NCBI GenBank assembly: GCA_036000965.1
Contig: DASYUT010000253.1
Coordinates: 1 to 64,000 of the forward strand
Direction: 5' to 3'
Source: Actinomycetes bacterium
GTDB taxonomy: Bacteria > Actinomycetota > CALGFH01
Length of the DNA: 64,000 bases
The position numbers and the translations under genes were made by a program. Below, in pieces: positions 14,987-26,032 of the stretch. Every line of letters begins with the position of its first letter. Position 1 is the stretch's first letter. Below the pieces are notes generated by a model, which searched no databases, was not told the DNA's origin, and saw nothing but the letters and a program-made list of their open reading frames with translations.

Positions 14987-17386
14987 CTAGTGCGGCATGT
15001 CATGCGCGCTCCCGGGGAGCAACGGGTCGGAGGGGTCGGCTGCGGGCTGGGTGTGCTGGTCTCTGGTCGCCTCCAGGCGGCCGTGCCGGAGACCGGCCCG
15101 GTAGCTGGTGAGCATATTCCGGATGTCGTCGGGCGAGCGGGTCAGCCCAGACGGTGGCGGTGGCGGCTGCGCCGTCGGCTGGGCCGTGGTGGCCAGCCCG
15201 GGAGCGAGATTCTCCTGCGGGGTCCTGCGCGGCAGGGCGCTCTCGGACATCTTCTCGGGTCGCAGCGGTGGGTGCGTGGTGGCCCAGGCACCGCCCTGGA
15301 ACCACTCCGACCGGGCCGCCTCGAAGATCGGCAGGTCGCCGCCGCGACCGACGCTGGCCATGGCCGGCGCGGGCGGCGGCGGGAGCTGCGCGAGGCGGCT
15401 GTCCTGCGGGAACTCGCCGGCCTCGGTCATTGACAGCTGGGTCGCGCCCGGCTGGGTGAGCAAGCCCGGCGGGATCAGCACCAGCGCGGTCACGCCCCCG
15501 TACCAGGAGTGCCTGAGCTGGACCTTGATGCCGTAGCGCTGCGCGAGGCGGCTGACCACGAAGAAGCCGAGCAGACGCGACAGCGCGAAGTCGATCATCG
15601 GCGGGTTGGCGAGGCGCTCGTTCGCTGCGGCCAGCTGGTCGTCGGTCATGCCGATGCCGCAGTCCTCGATCTCGAGCAGGTGCCCGTTGGGCATGGCCTG
15701 CCCGGCGATCTTCACCGGCGTCTCCGGAGACGAGAAGGTCGTGGCGTTCTCGACCAGCTCGGCGAGCAGGTGCACGACGTCGTTGACCGCGTGGCCGGAG
15801 ACCTGTACCTCGTCGACCGTGATCTGCTGGACCCTGGTGAAGTCCTCGACCTCGGAGATGGCCGCGCGAATCACGTCGGCGAGGGGGACGGGCTCGCTCC
15901 AGCGTCGCGCGGACTCGGCGCTTGAGAGGACGATCAGGTTCTCGGCGTTGCGCCGCATGCGGGTCGCCATGTGGTCGAGCTGGAAGAGCTTCGCGAGCTC
16001 GTCGGGGTCGGTCTCGTCGCGCTCCAGCTCCTCGATGAAGTTGAGCTGCCGGTCGATCAGGCGCTGACTGCGCCGGGCCAGGTTGACGAACATGTCGCCG
16101 ATGCTGCGGCGCAAGGCGGCCTGCTCGGTGGCGACGCGAGTCGCCACCTGGTGCACGGAGTTGAACGCCTCGGCCACCCGGCCGATCTCGTCCTTGGATC
16201 TGATCGGCACCGGTTCCGCCTGCATGGCGGCGAGGTCGACCTCCTGGGCCTGCTGCAGGCGTTCGACCACGCCGGGGAGCTGCTGCTCGGCCACGTCGCG
16301 CGCGCTCCGCTCGAGGAGCTCCAGCGGTCTCGCCATCGAGCGGGCCATCAGCAGCGAGAAGCCGATCGTCGCCTCGAGCACGATGATTGTCAGGAAGAAC
16401 GCGACCGTGGCGCGGTTCTCCGTGCTGGTCCGCACCGACCCGGCAAGCTTCCCCACGTCGCCGGCGAGCTTCTGCTCGACGGCGCGAAGCAGGTCGATCT
16501 TGGCCCGGGCGGAGAAGAACCAGTCGGTGGCGTCGTTGAAGCCGGCCAAGTCGGGGGTGTTCTTGAGGTCGTGGACAAGGTCGTGAGAGTCCTGGGCAGC
16601 GATCGCGGCGTCGTGGATGGCAGTTGCGCGGTTGACGTCTGGCCCCTTGACGGTGTGGTCGAAGAACTCGGTCTGCTCGGTGGCGGCGGTCGCGCGGAAC
16701 TGCTTGCGCCAGGCGCTCTCCTCACCGGTGGCGGTGGTGAAGTCCGCATACTGCGTGCCGACGAACCGGCCGCCCGCCAGGGCCGCGAACAAGATCCCCT
16801 GCTGCTCGGACGCGGCCTCCTTGAGCCGGGAGACGGCGGTGAAGGTGACCAGGTTGCGGGCCAGGTTCCGGTCGGAAGTCTGAGCATCGATCTCGTTGTG
16901 CAACAAGAGCAGGTCGCCGATGACCTGGTTGTAGTACTCGGCGACGTCCTTCACCGACCCGGCTTCCTCGAAGGCCCTCCGCTGGTATCCCTGCGCCTTC
17001 GGGTTGACGAGCTGGTCCGCCCTGGCCACCGTCGCGGTCAGCTGGGCGCGCAGGCGCCCACTGAAGATGTCGAGGTCGAGCTTGGCGAACTCGGCGTCGA
17101 GGGCGCGCTTCGCCTGGTTGGTGATGACCCGGTCCGCGAGCATCGTGCTGCGATAGTGCCGGCGGCTGCTGCCGACGTAGCCGAGCGTGATCCCCCGCTC
17201 CAGCTGCGCGGCGTCGACCATCCGGATCAGCGCCGGCATGAAGTGGCTGATGTCGTTCACGCCACGGGCCTCTTTGCTGTTGCGGGAGGTGGAGATGACC
17301 TGCGACGAAGCGAAGACCGCGAGTGCCGCCAGCGGGAGGATCAGCAGGCTGACGATCTTCGACCTGATTGTCAGATTCTCGAGCAT
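14987..17386 (-). CDS. NIT-domain sensor kinase (CvnA-like)
   Basis: A 799-residue membrane kinase. Helix 1 is at about 11-30; an extracytoplasmic NIT (nitrate/nitrite-sensing type) domain covers about 50-310; helix 2 is near 328-350; a HAMP region follows. The dimerisation region ALRRSIGDMFVNLARRSQRL and LDHMATRMRRNAENLIVL carries the candidate acceptor His. The ATPase domain has LAELVENATTFSSP and EDCGIGM. The last 150 residues are Pro/Gln-rich and disordered. AAAGGG precedes the ATG. Together with DUF742 it makes half of a conservon. NIT ligand identity is not predictable from the sequence. Confidence 0.9.
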   Translation of the reverse strand: MLENLTIRSKIVSLLILPLAALAVFASSQVISTSRNSKEARGVNDISHFMPALIRMVDAAQLERGITLGYVGSSRRHYRSTMLADRVITNQAKRALDAEFAKLDLDIFSGRLRAQLTATVARADQLVNPKAQGYQRRAFEEAGSVKDVAEYYNQVIGDLLLLHNEIDAQTSDRNLARNLVTFTAVSRLKEAASEQQGILFAALAGGRFVGTQYADFTTATGEESAWRKQFRATAATEQTEFFDHTVKGPDVNRATAIHDAAIAAQDSHDLVHDLKNTPDLAGFNDATDWFFSARAKIDLLRAVEQKLAGDVGKLAGSVRTSTENRATVAFFLTIIVLEATIGFSLLMARSMARPLELLERSARDVAEQQLPGVVERLQQAQEVDLAAMQAEPVPIRSKDEIGRVAEAFNSVHQVATRVATEQAALRRSIGDMFVNLARRSQRLIDRQLNFIEELERDETDPDELAKLFQLDHMATRMRRNAENLIVLSSAESARRWSEPVPLADVIRAAISEVEDFTRVQQITVDEVQVSGHAVNDVVHLLAELVENATTFSSPETPVKIAGQAMPNGHLLEIEDCGIGMTDDQLAAANERLANPPMIDFALSRLLGFFVVSRLAQRYGIKVQLRHSWYGGVTALVLIPPGLLTQPGATQLSMTEAGEFPQDSRLAQLPPPPAPAMASVGRGGDLPIFEAARSEWFQGGAWATTHPPLRPEKMSESALPRRTPQENLAPGLATTAQPTAQPPPPPSGLTRSPDDIRNMLTSYRAGLRHGRLEATRDQHTQPAADPSDPLLPGSAHDMPH

Positions 17387-17663
17387 CAGCTACCCTTTGT
17401 CGTAGTCCGATCCTTGGGCCAGCTATCCAAAGCGACCGGATCGCGATGCTCTCGCGCATGACCACGGCAAGCCGGGCCGCCGGTTCCTCGGCGGCGCGAA
17501 ATGGGCAGCCTCTTCGGCTCCATAAGGCAGAGGGTGGCGATATCCGAAGCTTGGACGAGGAGCGGGAACCTACTCGCGCATGCCTGTCACTGCAATAGCC
17601 CCAACAGCGAGATTCCGGCAGTTCAACCCGACAGACTCACCGGCGTCCTGGGAGGGTTTGGCG

Positions 17664-18236
17664 CTACCGGGCCTGGGTGAGCGGCGCCACGGAAGCCGCC
17701 CCGGCCCGAGCTGGCCCGGTCGACCGGCGGACGACCAGCTCGGTGTGGAAGAGCAGCTCCCGGCGGGGCTGCGGGGTGCCGCGGATCTCGTCGAGCAGGG
17801 CGGCGACCGCGTGCTGGCTCATCGCCGGGACGTTCTGTCGCATCGTGGTCACCGGCGGGTCGGTGAAGGCGATCAGCGGAGAGTCGTCGTAGCCCGTCAC
17901 CGAGACGTCCCGCGGCACCTGCAGGCCTTGTCCCCGCACTGCCCGGATCGCGCCGAGCGCCATGAGGTCGCTGCCGCAGACGACCGCGCTCACGCCCCGC
18001 TCCAGCAGGGCCTCGGTGGCCGCCTGGCCCCCCTCGACGGAGTACACCGAGTGGACGACGAGGTCGTCGACCACCTCCGCGGTCGCGCCGGGGTCCGCCC
18101 CGTCGTCCCGGGCCAGCAGCGCCTGCTGGAAGCCGCGGACCTTGCGCTGGCTCGTGACGTACCGGGCCGGGCCCATCGCGCAGCCGATCCGGCGGTGGCC
18201 GAGGCTGCGCAGGTGCTGGACGGCGATCATCATCGC
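17664..18236 (-). pseudogene. LacI-family regulator, C-terminal remnant
   Basis: About 190 codons of a LacI/GalR sugar-binding domain remain, from AVQHLRSLGHRRIGCAMGP to the stop. The remnant includes SDLMALGAIRAVRGQGLQVP, VTGYDDSPL and TTMRQNV. The helix-turn-helix and the first half of the effector domain are missing. In the same frame the DNA beyond 18236 is the reverse strand of a MalE gene, so any translated product would be a chimera. Originally the gene most likely sat divergently from malE as its repressor. The break is abrupt, consistent with one deletion or an assembly join. Confidence 0.85.
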
Positions 18237-18825
18237 CCTCGGCGTCGCCAAGCCGGAGGCCGCCAAGGCGTTCGAGAAGATCGCGGAGCTGGGCGAGAAG
18301 GGGGAGGGCGCGCTCAAGCGCTCGATCAGTGGCGACAACGTGACCAGCGTCTTCACCGGCAGGAAGACCGCCTTCATGATCTCCGGGCCGTGGCAGATCC
18401 CAGACCTCAAGAAGAGCGGCGTCAAGTACGACATCTCACCCGTTCCCTCCTTCCAGGGCGGCAAGCCGGCCCGACCGTTCATCGGCGTGCAGGCCATGTA
18501 CGTCGCCAGCAAGGGCAGGTTCAAGTCGCTGGCGCAGGAGTTCGCGACGAACTACTTCATCCAGCCCGACGTGGCCATCGCGCTCTACAAGGCCGACCAG
18601 CGCCCGCCGCCGCTGAAGGCCGCGTTCGCCGAGGTCGTGAAGACTGACCCGGACATGGCGAAGGTGCTGGCAGCAGGCAAGGGCGGCGACATCATGCGCG
18701 CCATCCCGCAGATGGCGACGGTCTGGGACCCGCTCGGCAAGGCCGAGGCGGCGGTCATCGGCGGGGCGCCGCCGGGATCCACCATCACTGCGGCAGCCAA
18801 CGCGATCCAGTCACAGATCAAGTGA
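18230..18825 (+). pseudogene. MalE-type sugar-binding protein, C-terminal remnant
   Basis: The C-terminal half (about 195 codons) of a maltose/maltodextrin-binding protein is present. It runs from LGVAKPEAAKAFEKIAELG through FTGRKTAFMISGPWQIPDL, IGVQAMYVASKG and VWDPLGKAEAAVIGG to the stop. The signal peptide, lipobox and N-terminal lobe are missing; the sequence begins at the junction with the LacI remnant. The downstream MalG gene is 65 bp away. A MalF gene, expected between malE and malG, is absent. Confidence 0.87.
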
Positions 18826-18889
18826 GCACGTCCGCTGACCGGCCCTGTGCGGGCCGGTCCAGCGGACGTCACCCCGGTAGGAGGCTGAC

Positions 18890-19828
18890 GTGGCGCAACA
18901 AACAGAGATCCCCGCCGACAGCGGCCCCGCCCCGCGGCCGGGCGCCCAGCCGCCCGGTCGGCGACTCAGGTCGAGCACCACCTCCACCACAGGACTCATC
19001 GTCAAGATCCTGCTGCTCGGGCTGGTCCTGGCGATCGCGATCTTCGCGGCGTTCCCCATCGTGTTCGTGGTGTCGGCGGCGCTGAACCCGATCGGCACGC
19101 TGAGCTCGTCGCAGCTCATCCCTACCGGAGCGAGCTTCGAGAACTTCAGCAAGCTCTCCTCGAACACCGAGTTCGTCTCGTGGTACCGCAACACCCTGCT
19201 CATCGCGCTGCTGGCGGTCGTGCTGTCCATGTTCATCTCAGCCTGTGCGGCGTACGCCTATTCCCGCTTCCGGTTCAAGGGGCGGCGCCTGGGGCTGCTG
19301 AGCCTGCTGCTGATCCAGATGTTCCCGCAGTTCCTGGCCATCGTGACCCTCTACCTGATGTTCACGACGATCACCGACTACTACCCGAGGGTCGGCTTCA
19401 ACACCCCATGGGCCCTGATCCTGCTCTACCTCGGCGGTGCGCTCGGGGTGAACACCTGGCTCATGAAGGGGTTCCTGGACACCATCCCGAAGGACCTCGA
19501 CGAGTCGGCCAAGGTCGACGGCGCCACCCACTCGCAGATCTTCTTCGGCATCATCCTGCCGCTGGTCACGCCCATCCTGGCCGTCACCGGGCTGCTCGGC
19601 TTCATCGCCTACGTCAACGAGTTCCTGATCGCCAACATCTTCCTGACCGACCCCAGCTCCAAGACGCTGGCGGTCGGCCTGTGGGGCCTCGTCGCCGGGG
19701 AACGCAACAACAACTTCGGGGTGTTCGCCGCGGGGGCGCTGCTTGCGGCCATCCCGACGGTCGCGCTGTTCCAGGTCCTGCAGCGCTACATCGTCGGCGG
19801 CCTGACCACCGGGGCGGTCAAGGGCTGA
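18890..19828 (+). CDS. malG: Maltose-type ABC permease, MalG subunit
   Basis: A 312-residue membrane permease with six helices after a Pro-rich tail. The EAA loop reads DESAKVDGATHSQIFFGIILP, and it ends GGLTTGAVKG like MalG proteins. The GTG at 18890 follows TAGGAGG. The gene lies 2 bp before the GH13 gene, so the two are co-translated. A MalG needs a MalF partner; none is encoded next to it, so the transporter is probably not functional unless a partner lies elsewhere. Confidence 0.93.
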   Translation: MAQQTEIPADSGPAPRPGAQPPGRRLRSSTTSTTGLIVKILLLGLVLAIAIFAAFPIVFVVSAALNPIGTLSSSQLIPTGASFENFSKLSSNTEFVSWYRNTLLIALLAVVLSMFISACAAYAYSRFRFKGRRLGLLSLLLIQMFPQFLAIVTLYLMFTTITDYYPRVGFNTPWALILLYLGGALGVNTWLMKGFLDTIPKDLDESAKVDGATHSQIFFGIILPLVTPILAVTGLLGFIAYVNEFLIANIFLTDPSSKTLAVGLWGLVAGERNNNFGVFAAGALLAAIPTVALFQVLQRYIVGGLTTGAVKG

Positions 19829-19830
19829 CC

Positions 19831-21672
19831 GTGCACACTCCCCTGCTCGAGCAGCCGCACCACGACGGTGCCGCGCTGCACGTGGCCGACGACGCACCCT
19901 CGCCCGGCGAGACGGTGCCGGTGTTCGTGCGCGTGCCCCACGGCGACGGCGCGACCCGCCTGTGGGTGCGCACGACGCCGGACGCCGAGCCTCACTTCCT
20001 GCCAGGCGAGGTCGACCGGACGACGGCGTCGGAGACCTGGTGGCGCTGCGACGTCAAGGTGCGCAACCCGCTGACGAACTACCGGTTCCTCCTCGACGGC
20101 GGACCCCGGGGCTACCGCTGGCTCAACGGCACCGGCACCCACGCCTACGACGTCCCCGACGCCAACGACTTCCGGCTCTCCGCCTCCCCGCCGCCTCCGG
20201 CCTGGGCCCGCGACGCCGTCGTCTACCAGATCTTCCCCGACCGGTTCGCCCGCTCCGCCGCCGCGGACGGCCGGCGGCTGCCCGAGTGGGCCCGGCCCGC
20301 CGGCTGGGACGACCCCGTCGCCTACCGCGGCGACGACGCCGCGCTGCAGCTCTACGGCGGGGACCTCGATGGGATCGCCGACCATCTCGACCACATCGCC
20401 GCACTCGGCGCCGACACCCTCTACCTGACGCCGTTCTTCCCGGCCGAGTCCAACCACCGCTACAACGCGTCGAGCTTCGAGGAGGTGGACCCGCTGCTCG
20501 GCGGCGACAAGGCCCTGGCCCGGCTGGCGCAGCAGGTCCACGCCCGAGGCTGGCACCTCGTCGGTGACCTGACCGCCAACCACTGCGGCGACACCCACCC
20601 CTGGTTCCGCCTGGCGCGCAAGGACGTCGACTCCCCGGAGCGCGGCTTCTTCTACTTCCCCGGCCCGCACGACGACGCCTACGAGAGCTGGCTCGGGCAC
20701 AGCACGCTGCCGAAGTTCCGGCACGGCTCCGCCGAGCTGCACCGCCGGCTGCTCCTGGGACCCGGTTCCGTGGCCGGGAGGTGGCTGCGACCGCCGTACG
20801 ACCTCGACGGCTGGCGCATCGACGTGGCCAACATGACCGGGCGGCGGGCCACCGACGACTTCAACGCCGAGGTGGCCCACGCCCTGCGCGCGACCCTGGC
20901 GGAGGTGCGGCCGGACACGCTGCTGCTCGCCGAGCACTGCCACGACGCCTCCGGCGACCTCGCCGGCGACGGCTGGCAGGGCACCATGAACTACGCCGGG
21001 TTCACCCTGCCGGTGTGGTCGTGGCTGCGTCACCCCGACGTGCGCCAGCCCTACCTCGGGCTGCCAGTGGACGTGCCGCGCCTGGGCGCGGAGGCCCTGC
21101 TCAGCACCGTCCGCGCGTTCACCGCCGCCGCCCCGTGGCGGTCGACAGCGACCTCGTGGTCGCTGCTCGGCTCGCACGACTCGGCACGGATCCGCACCAT
21201 CGTCGGGGACGCCGACCTCGGCGAGGTCGCGGCCGGGCTGCTGTTCACGATGGCCGGCGCTCCGATGGTCTTCGCCGGCGACGAGATCGGCGTGGAGGGC
21301 CTGCTGGGCGAGGACGCCCGGCGGCCGTTCCCCTGGCACCAGCCCGAGCGCTGGGACCGCGCCACGCTGCGTCGCTACCGCACGCTCGGGGCGCTGCGCC
21401 GCTCCCACGACGCCCTGCGCCGCGGCGGCCTGCGCTGGGTCCACGCCGAGGGCGACGCCCTCGCCTTCCTCCGCGAGAGCGAGCACGAGCGGCTGCTCGT
21501 GCTCGCCGCCCGGGCCGCGCACCGGCCGCTGCGCCTTCCCGCCGGCAGCCTCGGCCTCACCGGCGAGGCCCCCAACCTCTACGGCGGCGCCGACCCGCTC
21601 CATGCCGATCCTGACCACTCCTTGACCCTGCCCGGCGACGGGCCGACGTTCCAGCTCTGGCAGCTCGCCTGA
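19831..21672 (+). CDS. GH13 alpha-glycosidase (neopullulanase/maltodextrin type)
   Basis: A 613-residue cytoplasmic glycoside hydrolase. An N-terminal beta-sandwich (about 1-120) is followed by the catalytic barrel ([11 protein letters not shown], about 131) and a C-terminal beta domain. All three catalytic acids are present: nucleophile Asp331 (GWRIDVAN), acid/base Glu368 (LLLAEHC) and Asp450 (LLGSHD). It probably hydrolyses maltodextrins imported by the neighbouring transporter. The GTG start is 2 bp after the malG stop. This gene is intact although the surrounding import genes are damaged. Confidence 0.93.
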   Translation: MHTPLLEQPHHDGAALHVADDAPSPGETVPVFVRVPHGDGATRLWVRTTPDAEPHFLPGEVDRTTASETWWRCDVKVRNPLTNYRFLLDGGPRGYRWLNGTGTHAYDVPDANDFRLSASPPPPAWARDAVVYQIFPDRFARSAAADGRRLPEWARPAGWDDPVAYRGDDAALQLYGGDLDGIADHLDHIAALGADTLYLTPFFPAESNHRYNASSFEEVDPLLGGDKALARLAQQVHARGWHLVGDLTANHCGDTHPWFRLARKDVDSPERGFFYFPGPHDDAYESWLGHSTLPKFRHGSAELHRRLLLGPGSVAGRWLRPPYDLDGWRIDVANMTGRRATDDFNAEVAHALRATLAEVRPDTLLLAEHCHDASGDLAGDGWQGTMNYAGFTLPVWSWLRHPDVRQPYLGLPVDVPRLGAEALLSTVRAFTAAAPWRSTATSWSLLGSHDSARIRTIVGDADLGEVAAGLLFTMAGAPMVFAGDEIGVEGLLGEDARRPFPWHQPERWDRATLRRYRTLGALRRSHDALRRGGLRWVHAEGDALAFLRESEHERLLVLAARAAHRPLRLPAGSLGLTGEAPNLYGGADPLHADPDHSLTLPGDGPTFQLWQLA

Positions 21673-21697
21673 CCAGCCAACACGGGAGGGAACCCAG

Positions 21698-22922
<1,225 letters not shown>

Positions 22923-22930
22923 AGCCCCCG

Positions 22931-23075
22931 CCAGAGCTGTGCCGACATCCTTGCGTACCCCGGCGGCGCTGGCATAGGCAAGACCGCGCTGGCCGTTGCC
23001 GACACCACCGCGCTGGCCGTTGCCGACGCCTACCGGCAGCGCAGAGCAGGTCCGGTCATGGTGGTCAGCGGGTGA
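22931..23075 (+). pseudogene. Possible P-loop NTPase remnant with tandem duplication
   Basis: A short frame reads [18 protein letters not shown], a Walker A motif, followed by a repeat of TALAVAD and then [15 protein letters not shown] and a stop. The repeat is a 24-bp tandem duplication (22983-23006, 23007-23030). No start and no further ATPase motifs are present. It lies between convergent genes. It may be a decayed gene fragment; chance cannot be excluded. Confidence 0.3.
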
Positions 23076-25185
23076 GCGCCGCCGTCTCCTCCTCGAGCTC
23101 GCCGAGGTCGACGTCGCGCTTGCGGAACAGGCTGCTGGGCCACCAGATCCAGCGGCCGACGTCGAGGTTCAGCGCGGTGACCAGCACCGAGCGCACGACG
23201 AAGGTGTCCAGCAGGACGCCGAACGCCACCGCGAAGCCGATCTCGGTCACGAACACCAGCGGCAGCGTCCCGAGGGCGGCGAACGTCCCCGCCAGCACGA
23301 CGCCCGCGGAGGTGATCACCCCGCCGGTGGCGGCCAGGCCGATCAGCGCGCCCCGCCGGGTGCCGTGGCGCCTGGCCTCCTCGTGCACCCTGGTCATGAG
23401 GAAGATGTTGTAGTCGGTGCCCAACGCGGCCAGGAACACAAACGCCCACAGCGGGAACGCCGGGTCGGCCCCGGCGAACCCGAAGAGGTGGTCGAAGGCC
23501 AGGGCGCTCACCCCCAGCGCCGCCGCGAACGACAGCACCACCGTGGCGACCAGCAGCAGCGGCGCGACGACCGCGCGCAGCACCAGCCCGAGGATGACCA
23601 GCACCACCACCAGCACCAGCGGCACGACCAGGTTGCGGTCGTGGCGGGAGGCACGCTGGATGTCGAGGTTGACCGCGCTGCCGCCGCCGACCTTGGCGTC
23701 CGCCCCCGGGATCGCGTGCACGCTGGCGCGGAGCTTGTCGACGAGGTCGTAGGAGGCCTGGCTGTCGGCGCTGCTGGACAGCGTTCCCTCGACGTAGGCG
23801 TAGCCGTCCCTGACCACCGGACTCGTGACGGCCGTCACCCCGGCGGTTCCGGACAGGGCGGAGCGGAGCTGCTGGGCGGCGCCGGCGTCGCCGATGACCT
23901 GGACGGGGTTGCCGGCGCCGGCCGGGAAGTGGCGGGCGAGCACCTCTTCGCCCGTCACCGCCTCCGGCTTGGTGCGGAAGGAGTCCTTGCTCTGCAGGCC
24001 GTTGGCCTCCAGTCCCGTCAGCCCCAACGCCAGCGACCCCAGCACCAGGGCGGTCACCAGCCAGACGACCCGGGGCCGGCGGGCCATGCGGACACCGATC
24101 CGGGCCCACAGGCCGCGCTCGGTCGGTTCGGCGGAACCCAGCGCCGGCCGCAGCGGCCAGAAGACCCAGCGGCCGAAGATGACCAGCAGCGCCGGGAGCA
24201 GGGTGATCATGGCGCACAGGCCGACCGCGATGCCGACCGCCATCACCGGGCCGAGGCTCTTGGTGGAGTTGAGCTCGGCGACCAGCAGGGTCAGCAGGCT
24301 CAGGATCACGGTGGCGGCGCTGGCAATGATCGCCGGTGCCGCCCGGTGCAGCGCCACCGCCATCGCCTCGTGCCGGTCGGCATGCCGGCGCAGCTCCTCG
24401 CGGTAGCGGGCGGTCAGCAGCAGCGCGTAGTCGGTGCCGGCGCCAAACACCAGCACGGTCAGGATGAACGCGCTCTGGCCGTTGACCGTCAGCCCCGCGT
24501 GCCGCGCGAGCAGGTAGATCACCGCCTGGGCGGCCGTCAAAGCGACGAACACGCAGGTCAGGGGCAGCAGCCACAGCACCGGGCTGCGGTAGGTGACGAG
24601 CAGGATGACGATGACGATCGCCGCCGTGATGTACAGCAGCGTGGAGTCAAAGCCGGAGAACACGTTGGCGAAGTCGGCGAAGTACCCGGCCGGCCCGGTC
24701 ACATACACCCCGAGCCCGCCGGTGTCGGCCCGCGCGATCGACCGCAGCTCCTTGATCCTCGGGCCGAGCTGCTCCCAGCCGTTGCCCTCCTCCGCGACCT
24801 TGATCGGCACGACCACCTGCAACGCCCGGCCGTCCTTGGCCGGGATGGGGCCAAGGACCTTGCCGCTGACGTCGGTGACGGCGGCGAAGCGCCCGACGTC
24901 GGCGGCGACCTTGGCCCGGTCGGCCGCGGTGACGGCGCCGTCGGCGCGTTCGTACACCACCAGGGCGGGGAAGACGTCGCTTGGCGTGAACTGCTTGGCC
25001 AGCTCGACGACCTGGGTGGACTCGGCGTTCTTCGGCAGCCACGCCGACGCGTCGTTCTGCTGGGCGCTGTTGAGCTTGCCGGCAAGCGGCCCCGCGACCA
25101 CGAACACCCCGATCCAAAAGACCAGGATCGCCCACTTGGTCCAGCGTCCACGCAGAAGCCCTGCGACCCCTCGCCCTCCGTCCAT
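23065..25185 (-). CDS. MMPL/RND-family membrane transporter
   Basis: A 706-residue MMPL transporter with two repeats of one helix, a large extracytoplasmic domain and five helices. The proton-relay Asp-Tyr pairs are in [11 protein letters not shown] and [10 protein letters not shown]. Homologues export lipids, siderophores or drugs in actinobacteria. The promoter region carries a perfect 18-bp palindrome 43-60 nt upstream of the ATG, suggesting repressor control. It is the only gene of its transcription unit. Confidence 0.92.
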   Translation of the reverse strand: MDGGRGVAGLLRGRWTKWAILVFWIGVFVVAGPLAGKLNSAQQNDASAWLPKNAESTQVVELAKQFTPSDVFPALVVYERADGAVTAADRAKVAADVGRFAAVTDVSGKVLGPIPAKDGRALQVVVPIKVAEEGNGWEQLGPRIKELRSIARADTGGLGVYVTGPAGYFADFANVFSGFDSTLLYITAAIVIVILLVTYRSPVLWLLPLTCVFVALTAAQAVIYLLARHAGLTVNGQSAFILTVLVFGAGTDYALLLTARYREELRRHADRHEAMAVALHRAAPAIIASAATVILSLLTLLVAELNSTKSLGPVMAVGIAVGLCAMITLLPALLVIFGRWVFWPLRPALGSAEPTERGLWARIGVRMARRPRVVWLVTALVLGSLALGLTGLEANGLQSKDSFRTKPEAVTGEEVLARHFPAGAGNPVQVIGDAGAAQQLRSALSGTAGVTAVTSPVVRDGYAYVEGTLSSSADSQASYDLVDKLRASVHAIPGADAKVGGGSAVNLDIQRASRHDRNLVVPLVLVVVLVILGLVLRAVVAPLLLVATVVLSFAAALGVSALAFDHLFGFAGADPAFPLWAFVFLAALGTDYNIFLMTRVHEEARRHGTRRGALIGLAATGGVITSAGVVLAGTFAALGTLPLVFVTEIGFAVAFGVLLDTFVVRSVLVTALNLDVGRWIWWPSSLFRKRDVDLGELEEETAALTR

Positions 25186-25227
25186 GACACCCCCACGATC
25201 TCCCAGCCGTCACAGCTCACATGGCCG

Positions 25228-25245
25228 GTCACGATATATCGTGAC
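25228..25245. promoter_or_regulatory. 18-bp palindromic operator upstream of the MMPL gene
   Basis: GTCACGATATATCGTGAC is a perfect palindrome and stands out in GC-rich DNA. A related half site (CATATCGCGTCAC) lies 17 bp further on at 25262-25274. CGATATATCG cores are commonly seen before genes controlled by PadR- or TetR-like repressors. Binding would block the MMPL promoter. No such repressor gene is adjacent. Confidence 0.6.
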
Positions 25246-25315
25246 ACCAGGGTCGTCAAGACATATCGCGTCACTTCGGACGGTGCGAGATCCGCAGCTC
25301 GACCCCCTCGGGCAC

Positions 25316-25365
25316 CCCACCCGCCAACTCCCACCCGCCAACTCCCACCTCCCACCCGCCAACTC
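25316..25365. repeat. CCCACCCGCCAACTC x3
   Basis: Three exact 15-bp copies (25316-25330, 25330-25344, 25351-25365) lie between the MMPL promoter and the DedA-PAP2 remnant. The spacing is irregular by 6 bp. They do not code; a slippage array is likely. Confidence 0.8.
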
Positions 25366-25504
25366 CCCAAGGCGAGCTGCCCGATCCGGCAGCGACGGGT
25401 GGCCGTTGGCCTGCCCCGAGCCTGGGTCGCCGGCGCAGTCGCGTGGAGGACGCACCGTCAGCCGTGGTTCACCGGCTCCGACTCTCGAGGTTACGATCCC
25501 AACA

Positions 25505-26000
25505 ATGAGCGGCGTGCTGCACAGCCTTGGCGACCTGGCGAGCCCGTGGGCCTACCTGGTGATCGGGCTGCTGGCCGTGGCCGAGGCGACCGCCGGCCAC
25601 GCTGGCGCTGGTCGACACCCATGGCGCCTTCGGGTTCCCGTCGGGCCACGCGGCCCAGGTGGCCGCCGTGTACGGGATGCTCGCCTACCTGGCAGCCAGC
25701 GCCGCCACCACCTGGCGGCTGAAGGTCAGCGTGTGGACGGCGGCGTTGCTGGTGACCCTGGTGGTCGGCTTCTCCCGCGCGTATCTCGGGGTGCACTGGC
25801 CGACCGACGTGCTCGGCGGCTGGGCGCTCGGCGGCCTGTGGCTCGCCGTGCTCGTGGTCGCCCACGCCACCCTGGCACGGGCCCGCCAGCACCCGCCGGG
25901 AAGGCCGCCAGCAGCACCCGACGGCGCGGTCCGGACACCGGGGACGGCAGGGGCCGTGGGGGGAGCTCGCTCCCCCCACGGCCAACAGGAGCGCCGGTAG
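25505..26000 (+). pseudogene. DedA-PAP2 fusion gene, internally deleted
   Basis: The first 27 or so codons from ATG 25505 (MSGVLHSLGDLASPWAYLV) match the start of a DedA/SNARE-associated membrane protein. After about 25600 the sequence becomes, in another frame, the second half of a PAP2 phosphatase: ALVDTHGAFGFPSGHAAQ and SRAYLGVHWPTDVLGGW (motifs C2 and C3 with their His residues). DedA-PAP2 fusions are normal actinobacterial proteins of over 400 residues, so most of both domains has been lost and the frame is broken. A TACGAT box 8 nt before the ATG, with TTCACC 18 bp further upstream, could have been a leaderless promoter. Confidence 0.8.
25952..25983. terminator. Strong GC-rich hairpin, bidirectional
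   Basis: The 15-base arm GGCCGTGGGGGGAGC is followed after two bases by its exact reverse complement. It lies between the convergent PAP2 remnant and the PhoX-like gene, 50 bp from the latter's stop. It lacks a T-tract. Position and stability fit a bidirectional terminator. Confidence 0.65.
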
Positions 26001-26032
26001 ACCAGTGGCCGGCAACAGCCAGCAGACACGCC

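Noticed and set aside
17664-18524. Intact LacI-type gene
   Set aside because: The first third of the frame is the reverse strand of malE; the DNA-binding domain is absent.
22996-25722. 908-codon plus-strand frame opposite the MMPL gene
   Set aside because: It is a mirror of codon bias. The protein is low complexity and the minus strand encodes an intact transporter.
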